Part shown: in pieces, positions 8,455 to 18,229 of the stretch | How the letters are laid out: every line of letters begins with the position of its first letter | How positions within the stretch are numbered: the first letter of the stretch is position 1 | NCBI RefSeq assembly: GCF_000152845.1 | Contig: NZ_CH902584.1 | Span: 3,203,562-3,267,561 of the forward strand | From: Roseovarius sp. 217 | GTDB taxonomy: Bacteria; Pseudomonadota; Alphaproteobacteria; Rhodobacterales; Rhodobacteraceae | Length of the DNA: 64,000 nucleotides | Direction of reading: 5' to 3' | Notes under the pieces: model-generated | What the model was told of the DNA's origin: nothing | Databases searched by the model: none | The model's input: the letters and a program-made list of their open reading frames with translations, nothing else | Program-made: the position numbers and the translations under genes

Positions 8455-9762
8455 TCAGAGCTTGCGCACCTTGAGTTTGGTGATGCGGTTGTCCTTGCGC
8501 GCGACGACCTGAAACCGGAAGCCGTGAAAGATGAAGACCTGATCCACCTTGGGGATCATCTGGGCCTCGTGGATCACGAGACCGGCAACGGTATTCGCGG
8601 CCTCGTCGGGCAGGGTCCAGTCCGTGGCGCGGTTCAGGTCGCGGATGGTCATGGCCCCATCCACGAGGAACTGATTGTCCTCGGTCTTGCGAATCGCATG
8701 CTCGGCGTCGGGGTCGAATTCATCGGTGATCTCGCCGACGATCTCCTCGAGGATATCCTCGAGCGTGATCAACCCTTGAAGCGTGCCATATTCATCGACC
8801 ACCATGGCGAAATGGCTGCGCATGCGCAGGAATTGCCGCATCTGATCGTCGAGCGTGGTGGTTTCCGGCACGAAATACGGCTTGCGCGCGATGCTGCAGA
8901 CATCGAAATCCTTAAGGGCTGCGGCCCCCAGTTCCGATGCGGTGATCAGTTTGTGAATGGCGCGCAAGAGGTCCTTGGCATGGACCACGCCGATGATGTT
9001 GTCGGGGTCGTCGCGGTAGAGCGGCAGGCGGGTGTGATTGCTCTCAAGACATTGGTTGAGGATCGCATCCGGTTCCGACTCGGCGTTGATCATTTCGATC
9101 CGTGAGCGATGAAGCATGATTTCCTCGACCGCGCGTTCCCCCAGATCAAGCGCGCCAAGGATGCGGTCACGATCCTCTTTCTCGACCACGCCTTCGGACT
9201 GACCCAGATAGAGCGCGCCCGCGATTTCCTCGCGCACCGCGAGGATATGGCTGTCAGGGTCGGTCTGCACGCCAAAGAGCGCCAGAATACGGCGCACGAA
9301 CCAGCGCACGGCGGTCACGATGGGCGAAAAGATCTTGATCACCCACACAATGAGGGGGGCGGTGCGGGCGGCGGCGGCCTCGGCATTGGTGATGGCGTAG
9401 GTCTTGGGCAGAACCTCGGCAAAAACCAGCACCAGAAGCGTCATCACGAGCGTGGCAAGGGCAACACCGCTCTCGCCGAAGAGGCGGGTAAAGAGCGCGG
9501 TGGCCAGCGAGGCGGCGAGGATGTTCACCATATTGTTGCCAAGCAGCACCGAGCCGATCAGCCGCTCGTTATCCTCGGTGATGCGAAGCGCGGTTTCAGC
9601 CCCGCGCGAGCCCTTTTCGGCCTGCGCGCGCAGCTTGCCGCGCGAGGCGGCGGTGAGCGCGGTTTCGCTTCCCGAAAAGAAGGCGGACATGACCAGAAGC
9701 GCAACGATCGCGCCGGTGGTGATCCAGAATGTCAGGTCGGTTGCGCTTGGCGCGGCTTCCAT
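8455..9762 (-). CDS. CNNM/CorC-type membrane protein with CBS pair (HlyC/CorC family)
   Basis: 435 residues. Order: DUF21/CNNM membrane domain (about 10-190) with the conserved SAFFSGSETALTAASR and LGNNMVNILAAS; two CBS domains (about 205-335) including MVVDEYGTLQGLITLEDILEEIVGEI; and the C-terminal CorC_HlyC domain (about 350-433). Such proteins sit in the inner membrane and are linked to Mg/Co efflux or Mg homeostasis, with the CBS pair sensing nucleotide. The old hemolysin name is misleading. Divergently arranged with the metallophosphoesterase gene, 70 bases away. Confidence 0.92.
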   Translation of the reverse strand: MEAAPSATDLTFWITTGAIVALLVMSAFFSGSETALTAASRGKLRAQAEKGSRGAETALRITEDNERLIGSVLLGNNMVNILAASLATALFTRLFGESGVALATLVMTLLVLVFAEVLPKTYAITNAEAAAARTAPLIVWVIKIFSPIVTAVRWFVRRILALFGVQTDPDSHILAVREEIAGALYLGQSEGVVEKEDRDRILGALDLGERAVEEIMLHRSRIEMINAESEPDAILNQCLESNHTRLPLYRDDPDNIIGVVHAKDLLRAIHKLITASELGAAALKDFDVCSIARKPYFVPETTTLDDQMRQFLRMRSHFAMVVDEYGTLQGLITLEDILEEIVGEITDEFDPDAEHAIRKTEDNQFLVDGAMTIRDLNRATDWTLPDEAANTVAGLVIHEAQMIPKVDQVFIFHGFRFQVVARKDNRITKLKVRKL

Positions 9763-9832
9763 CTTTGTGCGGTCCCTCGTAGTTTACAGGGTTATGAGGC
9801 GTCCGCCTCGTGCATTCAAGGGAGCATTGGCG

Positions 9833-10651
9833 ATGCGGATCGCGGAATTGGGAGAGATGATCGGTCCCGTCCTGATTTTTGGCGGGCCCTATTCCAATTT
9901 GCAGGCGATGCAAGCGATTCTGGCACAGGCCGGGGGCCTTGGCATCCCACCCGAGCGGATGATCTGCACCGGGGACGTCGTGGCCTATTGTGCGCAGCCG
10001 GTTGAGACCGTGGGGATGATCCGTGCGGCGGGCTGTGCCGTGCTCGCGGGCAATTGCGAGCGCCAGTTGGCGGAGAATGCGATGGATTGCGGCTGTGGAT
10101 TCGAGGCGGGCACACAGTGTGATCTCTTGTCGGCGGGATGGTATCGCCATGCGGATCGGTCTGTCGGGGCCGAGCCACGGGGGTGGATGGCGGGTTTGCC
10201 GGATCTCATCCTCTTCACCCATGAAGGTCGACGGGTGGCGGTGATTCACGGCGGATTGTCGGAGGTGAGCCGCTTTATATGGCCCGTGTCGGATGAGGCG
10301 GTATTTCAAGAGGAAATCGCAGCTATTCAAGAGGTTGCAGGCCATATTGATATGGTTCTGGCGGGGCACTCGGGTCTGATGTTCCAACGTGCGATCGGGG
10401 CGGTGACCTGGGTCAATGCCGGGGCCATCGGCATGCCGCCGCATGATGGCCGGGTCGAGACCGGATTTGCCGTTCTGGAGGCGGATGGCGTGGTGTTTCA
10501 CCGGCTGGCCTATGACCATAGCGCGGCCCATGCGGCGATGCAGGCGGCGGGGCTGGTGCAGGGCTATGATCGCGCGCTCGTGAGCGGCTATTGGCCGTCG
10601 GAGGATGTGTTGCCGCCGGTTTTGCGCCGGGCGGCCTGTGCCAGCGGATGA
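9833..10651 (+). CDS. Metallophosphoesterase-like protein with altered metal-ligand motifs
   Basis: 272 residues from MRIAELGE, with GGGAG 8-12 bases upstream. Several blocks of the calcineurin-like phosphoesterase fold are recognisable: [13 protein letters not shown] (GDxVxY block), [10 protein letters not shown] (GNHE-like block), [12 protein letters not shown] and [10 protein letters not shown]. The first block, normally D-x-H, reads [12 protein letters not shown], so both ligands are replaced; GNH is GNC and GHTH is GHSG. It may therefore bind metals differently, use fewer metals, or have lost catalysis. Its last 64 bases overlap the 3' end of the convergent xerD gene. Family call good, activity uncertain. 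Confidence 0.8.
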   Translation: MRIAELGEMIGPVLIFGGPYSNLQAMQAILAQAGGLGIPPERMICTGDVVAYCAQPVETVGMIRAAGCAVLAGNCERQLAENAMDCGCGFEAGTQCDLLSAGWYRHADRSVGAEPRGWMAGLPDLILFTHEGRRVAVIHGGLSEVSRFIWPVSDEAVFQEEIAAIQEVAGHIDMVLAGHSGLMFQRAIGAVTWVNAGAIGMPPHDGRVETGFAVLEADGVVFHRLAYDHSAAHAAMQAAGLVQGYDRALVSGYWPSEDVLPPVLRRAACASG

Positions 10652-11559
10652 TGTTCCTGCACCAGCGCCTGCAAGCGCGCCTCGAGCACATGCGTGTAAA
10701 TCTCGGTTGTGGCGATATCGGCATGGCCCAAGAGGGTCTGAATGACTCGCAGATCCGCGCCATTGGCCAGAAGATGCGTCGCGAACGCGTGGCGCAGGGT
10801 ATGGGGTGTGACCTTCTCCGGATCAACATGAGCTTTGACCGCGAATTCTTTGATAAGATTGTAAAACCGATGACGCGTGAGATATCCCGCCGTCCCGCCT
10901 GAAGCAAAGAGAAAGGGCGAGGGTGCCAGCCCTTTGCTGCGGCGCGCGGTTTCTTCGGCGTCGCGCAGCGCCAGCCAGTCAACCAGCGCCGTGCGGGCGG
11001 GTGGCGAGAGGGGCACCATGCGTTCCTTGCCGCCTTTGCCGCGCACCAAGAGCATCTGCGGGTCGCCCCGCGCGGCGGCAAGGGGCAGCGAGACCAGCTC
11101 GCTCACGCGCATGCCGGTGGCATAGAGCAGCGCCATGAGGCAGGCGTTACGGCAGCGTTCCGTGGCGGTGCGGCCATGCTGGGGGGCCACCTCAAGCAGA
11201 CGGCCGACCTCATCCTCGGTCAGCGTCTTGGGCAGGCGCTGCGCCTTGCCCGGTCCCTTGATGCGGATGGCGGGGTTGTCGGCGCGCAGCCGTTCCTCAA
11301 AGGCGAACCGGTAGAGTTGCCGGATGGCCGAGAGCCTGCGCGCCCGCGTGGCCGGTGCCAAGCCCTGAGCGTCACACTGCACCAGATAGGATTCGATGTC
11401 GGGTTGCATGAGGTTATCTAGGCTAAGATTTTGATATTTAACCCAATCCGTAAAATCGCGCAGATCGCGCGCATAGGCCATCAGGGTGTTTTTCGCAGCT
11501 CCAAGCTCCGCCGCCTGGGCCTCGAGAAAGAGATCGACCCAAGCGGTGTCGCGGGTCAC
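10588..11559 (-). CDS. xerD: Tyrosine recombinase XerD
   Basis: 323 residues. N-terminal SAM-like core-binding domain (about 5-95) and catalytic domain (about 115-310) with all expected residues: Arg in ATGMRVSEL, Lys in [12 protein letters not shown], HxxR in [14 protein letters not shown], His in [16 protein letters not shown] and its terminal nucleophilic Tyr. It resolves chromosome dimers at dif with XerC, which is not in this window. The length fits XerD (about 300) with a short C-terminal tail. The start sits 4 bases inside the stop region of the upstream gene, suggesting coupled expression. XerC as an alternative cannot be fully excluded, but the motif context and isolated position fit XerD. 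Confidence 0.9.
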   Translation of the reverse strand: MTRDTAWVDLFLEAQAAELGAAKNTLMAYARDLRDFTDWVKYQNLSLDNLMQPDIESYLVQCDAQGLAPATRARRLSAIRQLYRFAFEERLRADNPAIRIKGPGKAQRLPKTLTEDEVGRLLEVAPQHGRTATERCRNACLMALLYATGMRVSELVSLPLAAARGDPQMLLVRGKGGKERMVPLSPPARTALVDWLALRDAEETARRSKGLAPSPFLFASGGTAGYLTRHRFYNLIKEFAVKAHVDPEKVTPHTLRHAFATHLLANGADLRVIQTLLGHADIATTEIYTHVLEARLQALVQEHHPLAQAARRKTGGNTSSDGQ

Positions 11560-13088
11560 CCGCGCCGCTCCAACAGCAGAAGTTGCAGGGCGGCACGGCG
11601 GGCGGTGTCCTCGAGCCCAACCGCGCGCAGGGTGGCGAGGGCGCCGGTCAACGCGTCGCGGGCGGCGTCGCCGTGACTGATTTGCCGCGCTGCGGCCAGG
11701 ATCGCTTCGCCCAAGCGGCCCGCGTCGATCAGCGCCTGATGGTCCGGCGCAGGCGCTTCGCTGGCAAATCCGGCGGCGATGGCGCCTTGGAGAGCGCTGA
11801 GCGCGGTGTCTGCCGGGGGGCTACCACGGGCGGTTTCGATCAGGAACGTCTGGTCCGGTGTGGGTGTTGCAAGCAACGCCGCCGCCTGTTCATACTGGGA
11901 GGAAAGAAGCATTATTTCAAAGACTTGGGAGCGAATGCTCACGGGGATATCGAGCGCGGCGAGGCGCTCTGCAAATAGCTCGGCAAAGACCACTTCGAGA
12001 TGCTCTTCGCGGGCCGCACGCCAGGCGGTTGGCAGGGCCTCGGTCAGGGCTTCGGTCGCACCCTCGCTCAACGTCCGATCAAGCGCCTGCACGGCGGCGA
12101 CCCGGTCCCAGACACCGCCAGAGGCCGCCGGGCGGCGTTCGGTATAGAGGCCAAGCAGGCGCGCGGCGGGCACGGCACCGGTGCGGGCAAGGCGCTCTGC
12201 GGCCTCGATCTCGGCCTTCCATCCCGACGTGCCGCGCAGATCTGCCATGGCAAAGGCGCGGGGCAGGTTGTGGGTGGGCAGGGCCGTACCGATGGCCTCG
12301 AAGAGACGGAATTGCAGCGCCGTGAGGTCGGGTGGCGGCTCGGGTGCGTCTGTCTCGTCGATCAGTGCGGGATCGAGATAGAGCGCGAGGAGGGTCGCGT
12401 CCGTCTCTGAGAGAGCGTTAATTGCGGTGGCGCTGTGATAGGTAAGCGCGGCCGTATTCCAGTCACCGCCACGCGCCGCACAGAAAATCCGTGCGCTCAG
12501 ATCCGAGGACAGGTGAGGTTTGCGTGTCAGCGCGGTGCAGGCGGCGTCCTCTTGCCCCAGCAAGAGTGACAGGGCAAACCATTGATCAAAAAGAACTTCT
12601 GTCATTGGCCCGGCGCGCTCTGACAGGGCTTGCGCGGGCTCGATTGCGCCAAACTCTGTCAGGGCGTCGAGGCGGGCACGCAAAAACTTTGCGTCTGAGC
12701 CGGCATCCAGCGGTGCATTCGCCTCTGCCAGAAGGAGCGTGTAATAGAGCGCCTGAATGGCGGGAATGGGCTCTGCCTCGAGGTGGGCAAAGGCGCGGGT
12801 GAGGTCATTGGCGGCGCTCTTGTCCCAGAGTGTCGCAGGCAGGCCGGTGGTCGTGCTGGGCAAGAGGCCAACCGCATCGGCGCGCGGCGCGTCGAGGGCT
12901 GTCACGGTCACGGGCGGCACATCCACGCCGTCGCTGGCGGGTGGTTCACCCAGAGGCGTGCGGGGAATGGTGGTCACGGCGGCGGTGCTGGCCTGATCCA
13001 ACCAGTCAATCGCCGACAGCGGTTGCTGCGCTGCGGCCATGCTTGCCGCGCAACATCCGAGCAAAAATAACGCACTAATCGGTCTCAA
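11556..13088 (-). CDS. Exported helical protein of unknown function (probable TTG start)
   Basis: About 510 residues if started at the TTG at 13088, which has AGGA 8 bases upstream and gives a compact signal sequence ([15 protein letters not shown]). LLGC could be a lipobox, or AMAAA a signal-peptidase I site. An ATG at 13160 would add 24 basic residues and overlap the upstream small gene by 86 bases, so I prefer TTG. The mature protein is Ala/Leu/Glu-rich and almost wholly helical, resembling tandem TPR-like or solenoid helices, with no catalytic motif. It overlaps xerD by 4 bases at its 3' end and the 49-residue membrane protein by 14 bases at its 5' end. Confidence 0.7.
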   Translation of the reverse strand: MRPISALFLLGCCAASMAAAQQPLSAIDWLDQASTAAVTTIPRTPLGEPPASDGVDVPPVTVTALDAPRADAVGLLPSTTTGLPATLWDKSAANDLTRAFAHLEAEPIPAIQALYYTLLLAEANAPLDAGSDAKFLRARLDALTEFGAIEPAQALSERAGPMTEVLFDQWFALSLLLGQEDAACTALTRKPHLSSDLSARIFCAARGGDWNTAALTYHSATAINALSETDATLLALYLDPALIDETDAPEPPPDLTALQFRLFEAIGTALPTHNLPRAFAMADLRGTSGWKAEIEAAERLARTGAVPAARLLGLYTERRPAASGGVWDRVAAVQALDRTLSEGATEALTEALPTAWRAAREEHLEVVFAELFAERLAALDIPVSIRSQVFEIMLLSSQYEQAAALLATPTPDQTFLIETARGSPPADTALSALQGAIAAGFASEAPAPDHQALIDAGRLGEAILAAARQISHGDAARDALTGALATLRAVGLEDTARRAALQLLLLERRG

Positions 13089-13224
13089 GTATGATGTCCT
13101 GACGAATCTCGGTTTGTGGTGGTGAGAAATCCGCGCCAAAAAACGGGCCAAGATACGCATAGGCCATGAGGGCGATAAACCCTAGAATGGCCAAATAAAA
13201 CAGCCATTTGATCAATCGCAGCAT
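13075..13224 (-). CDS. 49-residue single-pass membrane protein
   Basis: The protein begins MLRLIKWLFY, has one hydrophobic helix (residues about 6-27) and a soluble acidic tail ending IILETD. AGGGG precedes the ATG by about 5 bases. It overlaps the following exported-protein gene by 14 bases, so the two are likely translationally coupled. It is divergent from aroK with a 90-base gap that must hold both promoters. No family recognised; the conserved position and ribosome-binding site argue it is real. Confidence 0.6.
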   Translation of the reverse strand: MLRLIKWLFYLAILGFIALMAYAYLGPFFGADFSPPQTEIRQDIILETD

Positions 13225-13314
13225 GTCATCCCCTGCCTGTTTTGCCCGTTCTTTTTCCCAAGTTATAACTGGCCTTTTGTGCAAGATCACGTCATTGAGT
13301 GAAAAACTTTGTGA

Positions 13315-13896
13315 ATGGGCAAGGGAGCGCCGATCGTGTCGGCCAAGGGGCATTGGAAACTGGGCAAAACCGTTGTGTTGGTGGGCATGATGGGGGCAGG
13401 CAAGACAGCCGTGGGCAAGGCGCTGGCGGCGAAGATCGGCGTGCCGTTCCTCGACTCGGATACCGAGATCGAGAAAGCCGCGAATATGACGATTGCCGAG
13501 ATATTTCAAAGGGATGGCGAGGCTTTCTTTCGGGCGCGGGAGACTGAGGTGATTGACCGTCTGCTGGATGGTCAACGATCCATATTGTCGACTGGCGGCG
13601 GGGCGTTTCTGGCCGAGCGCAATCGCGCTCTGGTCGCGCGCAAGGGGGTTTCGGTCTGGCTCGACGCCGATTTGCCGCTCTTGTGGTCGCGGGTAAAGGG
13701 CAAGAATACCAGACCCTTACTGCGCACAGCTCAACCACTTGAGACGCTGACAGAAATCTATAACGCGCGGGTGCCGATCTATGCGCTTGCGGAAATCCGG
13801 GTCCGTGCGCGCACCGAATATAGTGTCGAGGCGATGGCAGAGCAGGTGTTCAAGGCGTTGAGCGAACGCAAGGACGTATTGGAGTTGGTGGAATGA
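13315..13896 (+). CDS. aroK: Shikimate kinase
   Basis: 193 residues. P-loop GMMGAGKTAVGKALA (about 24-38), the shikimate-binding acid in FLDSDTEIE, RDGEAFFRARE and the STGGGAF loop are all present, as is the lid Arg in NTRPLL. It phosphorylates shikimate at the 3-OH in aromatic amino-acid synthesis. Starts MGKGAPIV; the extra 18 N-terminal residues before the core are common in alphaproteobacteria. It is coupled to aroB by an ATGA overlap, forming a two-gene operon for steps 5 and 2 of the pathway. Confidence 0.96.
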   Translation: MGKGAPIVSAKGHWKLGKTVVLVGMMGAGKTAVGKALAAKIGVPFLDSDTEIEKAANMTIAEIFQRDGEAFFRARETEVIDRLLDGQRSILSTGGGAFLAERNRALVARKGVSVWLDADLPLLWSRVKGKNTRPLLRTAQPLETLTEIYNARVPIYALAEIRVRARTEYSVEAMAEQVFKALSERKDVLELVE

Positions 13897-15011
13897 CCGA
13901 GATCGTGCATGTGGGTCTGCCGGGGCGGGAGTATGACATTCATATCGGGCCGGGCCTGTTGGGGCAGGCCGGGGCGCTGATTGCACCGCTATTGCGGCGT
14001 CCACGCGTGGCGATTGTGACGGACGCCACGGTGGGGCCTCTGCATTTAGGGTCGCTCTGCAAGGGATTGGAAACGCATGGAATTTCGGCTGTGTACATGA
14101 CGCTACCCGCCGGTGAGGCAACCAAATCCTGGCCGCATTTTGAGCGGGTGGTGGAATGGTTGCTGGAGCAGAAAGTCGAGCGCAATGACGTGGTGGTCGC
14201 CTTTGGCGGTGGCGTGATCGGCGATCTGGTGGGGTTTGCGGCGGCGGTGTTGCGGCGGGGCGTGCGGTTTGTTCAGGTTCCGACGAGTTTGCTGGCGCAG
14301 GTGGACAGTTCGGTGGGCGGCAAGACAGGGATTAATGCGCCGCAGGGCAAGAACCTGATCGGCGCGTTTCATCAACCGAGCCTTGTTCTGGCCGATACAG
14401 AGGTGCTGGGCACGCTGACAGACCGCGACTATCTGGCCGGATATGGCGAAGTTGCCAAATACGGGCTTCTCGGAGATAGTGAATTCTTTCAATGGCTTGA
14501 AAGAAATGCCTCACGCGCCGCAGCGGGGGATATAGCGGCGCGTATCCATCTGGTCAAACGCTCGGTCGAGATGAAGGCCGAGATTGTGACGCGCGATGAA
14601 ACCGAACAGGGCGACCGGGCGTTGCTCAATCTGGGGCATACATTTTGTCATGCGCTGGAGTCGGCCACACAGTATGATGGCGCACGGCTCTTGCATGGCG
14701 AAGGGGTCGCCATTGGCTGTGCGCTCGCATTTGAGCTGTCGGCGCGGTTGGGGCTGTGTTCCCAAGAAGACCCGAGCCGGGTTCGCGCGCATCTGCGGGA
14801 CATGAAGATGAAGGTGGATCTTGCGGATATTGCAGGAGATTTGCCGGATGCCGACGGGCTGATCGCGCTCATGGGTCAGGACAAGAAGGTGGTCGATGGC
14901 AAGCTGCGCTTTATTCTGGCGCGCGGCATCGGCGAGGCGTTCATCACCTCTGACGTGCCGCCGGAGGTGGTGCGTGACGTGCTGACCGATGCCCTCAGGG
15001 GGCGGGGATAA
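13893..15011 (+). CDS. aroB: 3-dehydroquinate synthase
   Basis: 372 residues, the usual length. NAD-binding region VVVAFGGGVIGDLVGFAA, the substrate loop QVDSSVGGKTGINAPQGKN, and metal ligands in GHTFCHALE and LLHGEGVAIG are intact. It converts DAHP to 3-dehydroquinate. Overlaps aroK by ATGA. Transcription probably ends in the 14-bp hairpin that begins inside its stop codon. Confidence 0.97.
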   Translation: MTEIVHVGLPGREYDIHIGPGLLGQAGALIAPLLRRPRVAIVTDATVGPLHLGSLCKGLETHGISAVYMTLPAGEATKSWPHFERVVEWLLEQKVERNDVVVAFGGGVIGDLVGFAAAVLRRGVRFVQVPTSLLAQVDSSVGGKTGINAPQGKNLIGAFHQPSLVLADTEVLGTLTDRDYLAGYGEVAKYGLLGDSEFFQWLERNASRAAAGDIAARIHLVKRSVEMKAEIVTRDETEQGDRALLNLGHTFCHALESATQYDGARLLHGEGVAIGCALAFELSARLGLCSQEDPSRVRAHLRDMKMKVDLADIAGDLPDADGLIALMGQDKKVVDGKLRFILARGIGEAFITSDVPPEVVRDVLTDALRGRG

Positions 15012-15043
15012 CCGTACGGTTTTCGCGTTAAACCGTACGGTTA
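15009..15043. terminator. Shared hairpin between convergent aroB and tyrS, built from a duplicated 12-bp palindrome
   Basis: A 14-bp perfect stem (15009-15022 with 15030-15043) with a 7-base loop. Each arm is itself the palindrome AACCGTACGGTT, present at 15010-15021 and 15031-15042. It starts inside the aroB stop codon and ends 9 bases before the tyrS stop, so it can serve both directions. There is no clean T-run, so rho-independent function is only likely. Confidence 0.65.
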
Positions 15044-15051
15044 GAGGTATC

Positions 15052-16305
15052 TTAACCTTCGAGTTTGACCAGTGCGTGACGTTTCTTGCCTGCCGAGAGT
15101 TTGATGGGAGATTTGAGCGCGCCGGCGTCGATCATCAATCCTGCGTCGGTTAACGGTTCGTCATCCAGCCGCGCGCCATTCTCGGTGATGAGGCGCTTGG
15201 CCTCTTTGCCGGATTTGGCAAGACCGGCGCGCACGATCAGTTGCACGATGGAAATCCCCTCGGCCAGCTCCTGAGCCGTCACCTCGATGGTGGGCAGGTC
15301 GTCGCCCACACCGCCGTGTTCGAACACTTCGCGCGCGGTGGCCTCAGCGGCCTGTGCCGCCTCGGCCCCGTGCAGGAGGGTTGTGATCTCATTGGCGAGG
15401 ATGATTTTGGCGGCGTTGATGTCGGAGCCTTCCAAAGCACCAAGGCGGTCACAGTCCTCGATCGGCAATTCGGTGTAGAGTTTGAGGAAGCGCCCGGTGT
15501 CGGCATCGGTGGTGTTGCGCCAGAATTGCCAGAATTCGTAAGGCGACAGCATATCCGCCGAAAGCCAGACAGCACCCCCCGCCGATTTTCCCATCTTGCG
15601 CCCATCCGAGGTGGTCAGGAGCGGTGAGGTCAGGCCAAACACCTCATGGTCGATCACGCGACGCGTGAGGTCGATGCCGTTGATGATATTGCCCCATTGA
15701 TCCGAGCCGCCCATTTGCAGGAGGCAGCCGTGACGGCGGTTAATTTCAAGGAAATCATAGGCTTGCAGGATCATGTAGTTGAATTCGAGGAATGAGAGCG
15801 ATTGCTCGCGGTCGAGGCGCGATTTCACCGATTCAAACGCCAGCATCCGGTTCACCGAGAAATGTCGCCCGATGTCGCGCAGAAACTCGAGGTAATTCAG
15901 CCCGTCGAGCCAGTCGGCATTGTTGAGCATGAGCGCATCCTGCGGCCCCTCGCCATAATCGAGGTAGCGGGCAAAGACGCGGTTCATGCCGGCGATATTC
16001 TCGTCGATCTGGGCCGGGGATAGCAGGGGCCGTTCATCCGAGCGGAACGAGGGATCGCCCACCTTGGTGGTGCCGCCGCCCATCAGCGTGATCGGGCGGT
16101 GTCCGGTCTTTTGCAGCCAACGCAGCATCATGATGTTGAGCAAATGCCCGACGTGCAAGGATTTCGCCGTGGCGTCGTAGCCGATATAGGCGGTGACGGT
16201 TCCGGCGCTCAGGGCCTCGTCCAAACCCTGATAATCCGTGCAGTCGGCGAGATAGCCGCGCGACATCATCACGCTGAGAAAATCGGATTTGGGGCGATAG
16301 GTCAT
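15052..16305 (-). CDS. tyrS: Tyrosyl-tRNA synthetase
   Basis: 417 residues from [10 protein letters not shown]. The frame is open for another 950 bases upstream, but that part is antisense to anmK and non-homologous. Class I synthetase motifs: [16 protein letters not shown] (HIGH), YDYGEGP region for tyrosine binding, and [15 protein letters not shown] (KMSKS variant KMGKS). An S4 RNA-binding domain closes the protein ([17 protein letters not shown]). Charges tRNA-Tyr. Divergent from anmK, only 63 bases apart. Confidence 0.96.
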   Translation of the reverse strand: MTYRPKSDFLSVMMSRGYLADCTDYQGLDEALSAGTVTAYIGYDATAKSLHVGHLLNIMMLRWLQKTGHRPITLMGGGTTKVGDPSFRSDERPLLSPAQIDENIAGMNRVFARYLDYGEGPQDALMLNNADWLDGLNYLEFLRDIGRHFSVNRMLAFESVKSRLDREQSLSFLEFNYMILQAYDFLEINRRHGCLLQMGGSDQWGNIINGIDLTRRVIDHEVFGLTSPLLTTSDGRKMGKSAGGAVWLSADMLSPYEFWQFWRNTTDADTGRFLKLYTELPIEDCDRLGALEGSDINAAKIILANEITTLLHGAEAAQAAEATAREVFEHGGVGDDLPTIEVTAQELAEGISIVQLIVRAGLAKSGKEAKRLITENGARLDDEPLTDAGLMIDAGALKSPIKLSAGKKRHALVKLEG

Positions 16306-16368
16306 AATGCTTGTCCCGGCTTGGTTTGCGCGGCATGTATATGCAGTCGGTGGGCAAAGGAAAAGGCC

Positions 16369-17481
16369 ATGTTGAAGGCGGAACGCCTCTGGGCGTTGGG
16401 GGCGATGTCGGGCACCTCTCTGGATGGGGTGGATGCGGCCATGGTCGAGACCGATGGCGAGACAATATTTGCCTTTGGACCAACGGCTTATCGTGGGTAT
16501 TGCGCCGAAGAGCAGGCGGTTTTGTCTGCCGCCTTGGGGAAATGGCCGGGCGAAGATCTGGCTGAGGCACAAGCGCTGGTTGAGGGCGCGCATCTGGAGG
16601 TTTTGAGCCAATTCAAGGGCGCGGCACTGGTGGGGTTTCACGGGCAGACGCTTGCGCATGAGCCGCAGGGGCGCGGCACGCATCAGCTGGGCGATGGGGC
16701 GCGGCTGGCCGAGGATTTGGGCCTGCCGGTGGTGTGGGATTTTCGCAGCGCGGATATCCGGCTGGGGGGCGAAGGGGCGCCGCTGGCCCCGTTCTTTCAT
16801 TTTGCCTGTGCCAAGTGGATCGGCGCGACCGAGCCGCTGGCGTTTCTGAACCTTGGCGGGGTGGGGAATATCACCTGGATTGATCCAAGCTATGCAAGAC
16901 CGGAGGAACAGGGCGCTCTTCTGGCGTTTGATACCGGGCCTGCCAATGCGCCGATCAACGATCTGATGCTGACGCGGCGCGGCGAAGCCTTTGACCGAGA
17001 TGGCGCGCTCGCGCGTCAGGGCGAGGTCGTGCAGGGGGCGTTGGAGCTTTTTCTTGATGAGCCCTATTTCCTTCGGATGCCGCCCAAGTCGCTGGATCGT
17101 GACACCTTTGCCGACATGATCGGTCTGGTGGGGGAATTGGGCGATGCCGATGCCGTGGCCACGTTGACCGGCATGGCGGCAGCGGCGGTGCTGCGGGGCA
17201 TGGAACATTGCCCACGCCCGCCTGCGCGGCTGTTGGTGACGGGGGGCGGGCGGCATAATGGGGTGATGATGCAGATGCTGCGTGCCGCGCTGGATTGTCC
17301 CGTGGAGCCGGTCGAGGCGGTGGGGCTGGATGGCGATATGCTGGAGGCGCAGGCCTTTGCCTATCTGGCCGTTCGCGTGGCGCGGGGTTTGCCCACGTCT
17401 TGTGCCAGCACCACGGGGGTGCGCGCCGCTGTCTCAGGCGGGACGATCAGTCGGTTGGGCCACCCATCGGAGGCGATGTGA
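16369..17481 (+). CDS. anmK: Anhydro-N-acetylmuramic acid kinase
   Basis: 370 residues, family length. Begins with the ATP-binding signature [17 protein letters not shown] (about 11-27); later [24 protein letters not shown] and [12 protein letters not shown] are all diagnostic of AnmK. It hydrolyses the anhydro ring of 1,6-anhydroMurNAc and phosphorylates it, returning cell-wall sugar to the cytoplasm. AAAGGAAAAGG lies just upstream of the chosen ATG. The stop overlaps the ATG of the next gene by one base, so AnmK is made together with a racemase-family enzyme, an unusual partner. Confidence 0.95.
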   Translation: MLKAERLWALGAMSGTSLDGVDAAMVETDGETIFAFGPTAYRGYCAEEQAVLSAALGKWPGEDLAEAQALVEGAHLEVLSQFKGAALVGFHGQTLAHEPQGRGTHQLGDGARLAEDLGLPVVWDFRSADIRLGGEGAPLAPFFHFACAKWIGATEPLAFLNLGGVGNITWIDPSYARPEEQGALLAFDTGPANAPINDLMLTRRGEAFDRDGALARQGEVVQGALELFLDEPYFLRMPPKSLDRDTFADMIGLVGELGDADAVATLTGMAAAAVLRGMEHCPRPPARLLVTGGGRHNGVMMQMLRAALDCPVEPVEAVGLDGDMLEAQAFAYLAVRVARGLPTSCASTTGVRAAVSGGTISRLGHPSEAM

Positions 17482-18212
17482 TGGAGTATGAACTGGATCA
17501 GGGCGCGGGATCGGGGCTGCGGCTGGGGATGATCCTGCTCAGCACAGATGAGACCGTGGAATATGAGGCGCGGATGGTGCTGGCGGGGCGTGACGTCAAC
17601 CTGATGCATGCGCGCATTCCGGCGCGGGCGGATGTGACGCCCGAGGATCTGGCGAGCATGGCGCCCGAGATGACGCGCACCGCGGCGCTCTTGCCACGCG
17701 ATTTGCGGGCGCTGGCCTATGCCTGCACGTCGGGGGCCACGATCATCGGGTCGCAGGAGGTCGCGCGGCTGGTCAATCTGGCGCATCCGGGCGTGCCGGT
17801 CACGAACCCGCTGAGTGCGGTGATTGACGCGCTGCACGCGCTTGGGGTGAAAAGGGCCGCGATGGTGACGCCTTATGTCGAGGCGGTCAGCGGGCCGATG
17901 GCGGAGTGTCTGCGTGTGGCAGGGATCGAGGTGCTCCATTCGGTCAGCTATGGGCAAAAAGAGGATTGGACGGTGGCGCGGATCACCGAAGCGAGCACGC
18001 GGCGCGCGATGCTGGAGGCAGGGCGCGTGCCGGGGGTCGAAGCCGTGTTTGCCAGCTGCACCAATTTGCGCACATTTGGCGTGATCGACGCGGTTGAGGC
18101 GGAGTTGGGCTTGCCGGTCGTGACCTCCAATCAGGCGCTCTTGTGGGACATGCTGCGCCGGGCCGGGGTAGAGGCGCGCGGCTGGGGGCCGGGGCGGCTC
18201 TTTACGATATAA
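17481..18212 (+). CDS. Asp/Glu racemase superfamily enzyme (maleate isomerase / arylmalonate decarboxylase-like)
   Basis: 243 residues. Two catalytic-type cysteines sit in the expected frames: YACTSGATIIG (about residue 79) and FASCTNLRTFG (about residue 194). This two-Cys layout with the C-T-S/C-T-N flanks is that of maleate cis-trans isomerases and related racemases rather than of decarboxylases with a single Cys. Coupled to anmK by a one-base overlap and followed 17 bases later by a PLP gene. The substrate is unknown; the operon suggests an amino acid or hydroxy acid linked to peptidoglycan or sulfur amino acids. Confidence 0.85.
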   Translation: MEYELDQGAGSGLRLGMILLSTDETVEYEARMVLAGRDVNLMHARIPARADVTPEDLASMAPEMTRTAALLPRDLRALAYACTSGATIIGSQEVARLVNLAHPGVPVTNPLSAVIDALHALGVKRAAMVTPYVEAVSGPMAECLRVAGIEVLHSVSYGQKEDWTVARITEASTRRAMLEAGRVPGVEAVFASCTNLRTFGVIDAVEAELGLPVVTSNQALLWDMLRRAGVEARGWGPGRLFTI

Positions 18213-18229
18213 AGAAGGGAACAGGACAG

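Noticed and set aside
11556..13160. ATG start at 13160 for the exported helical protein
   Set aside because: It would overlap the 49-residue gene by 86 bases and put a long basic extension before the signal sequence; the TTG at 13088 has a better placed AGGA.
16306..17256. N-terminal extension of tyrS to 734 residues
   Set aside because: The added 317 residues are antisense to anmK and lack homology; TyrRS is normally about 420 residues and begins at MTYRPKSD.
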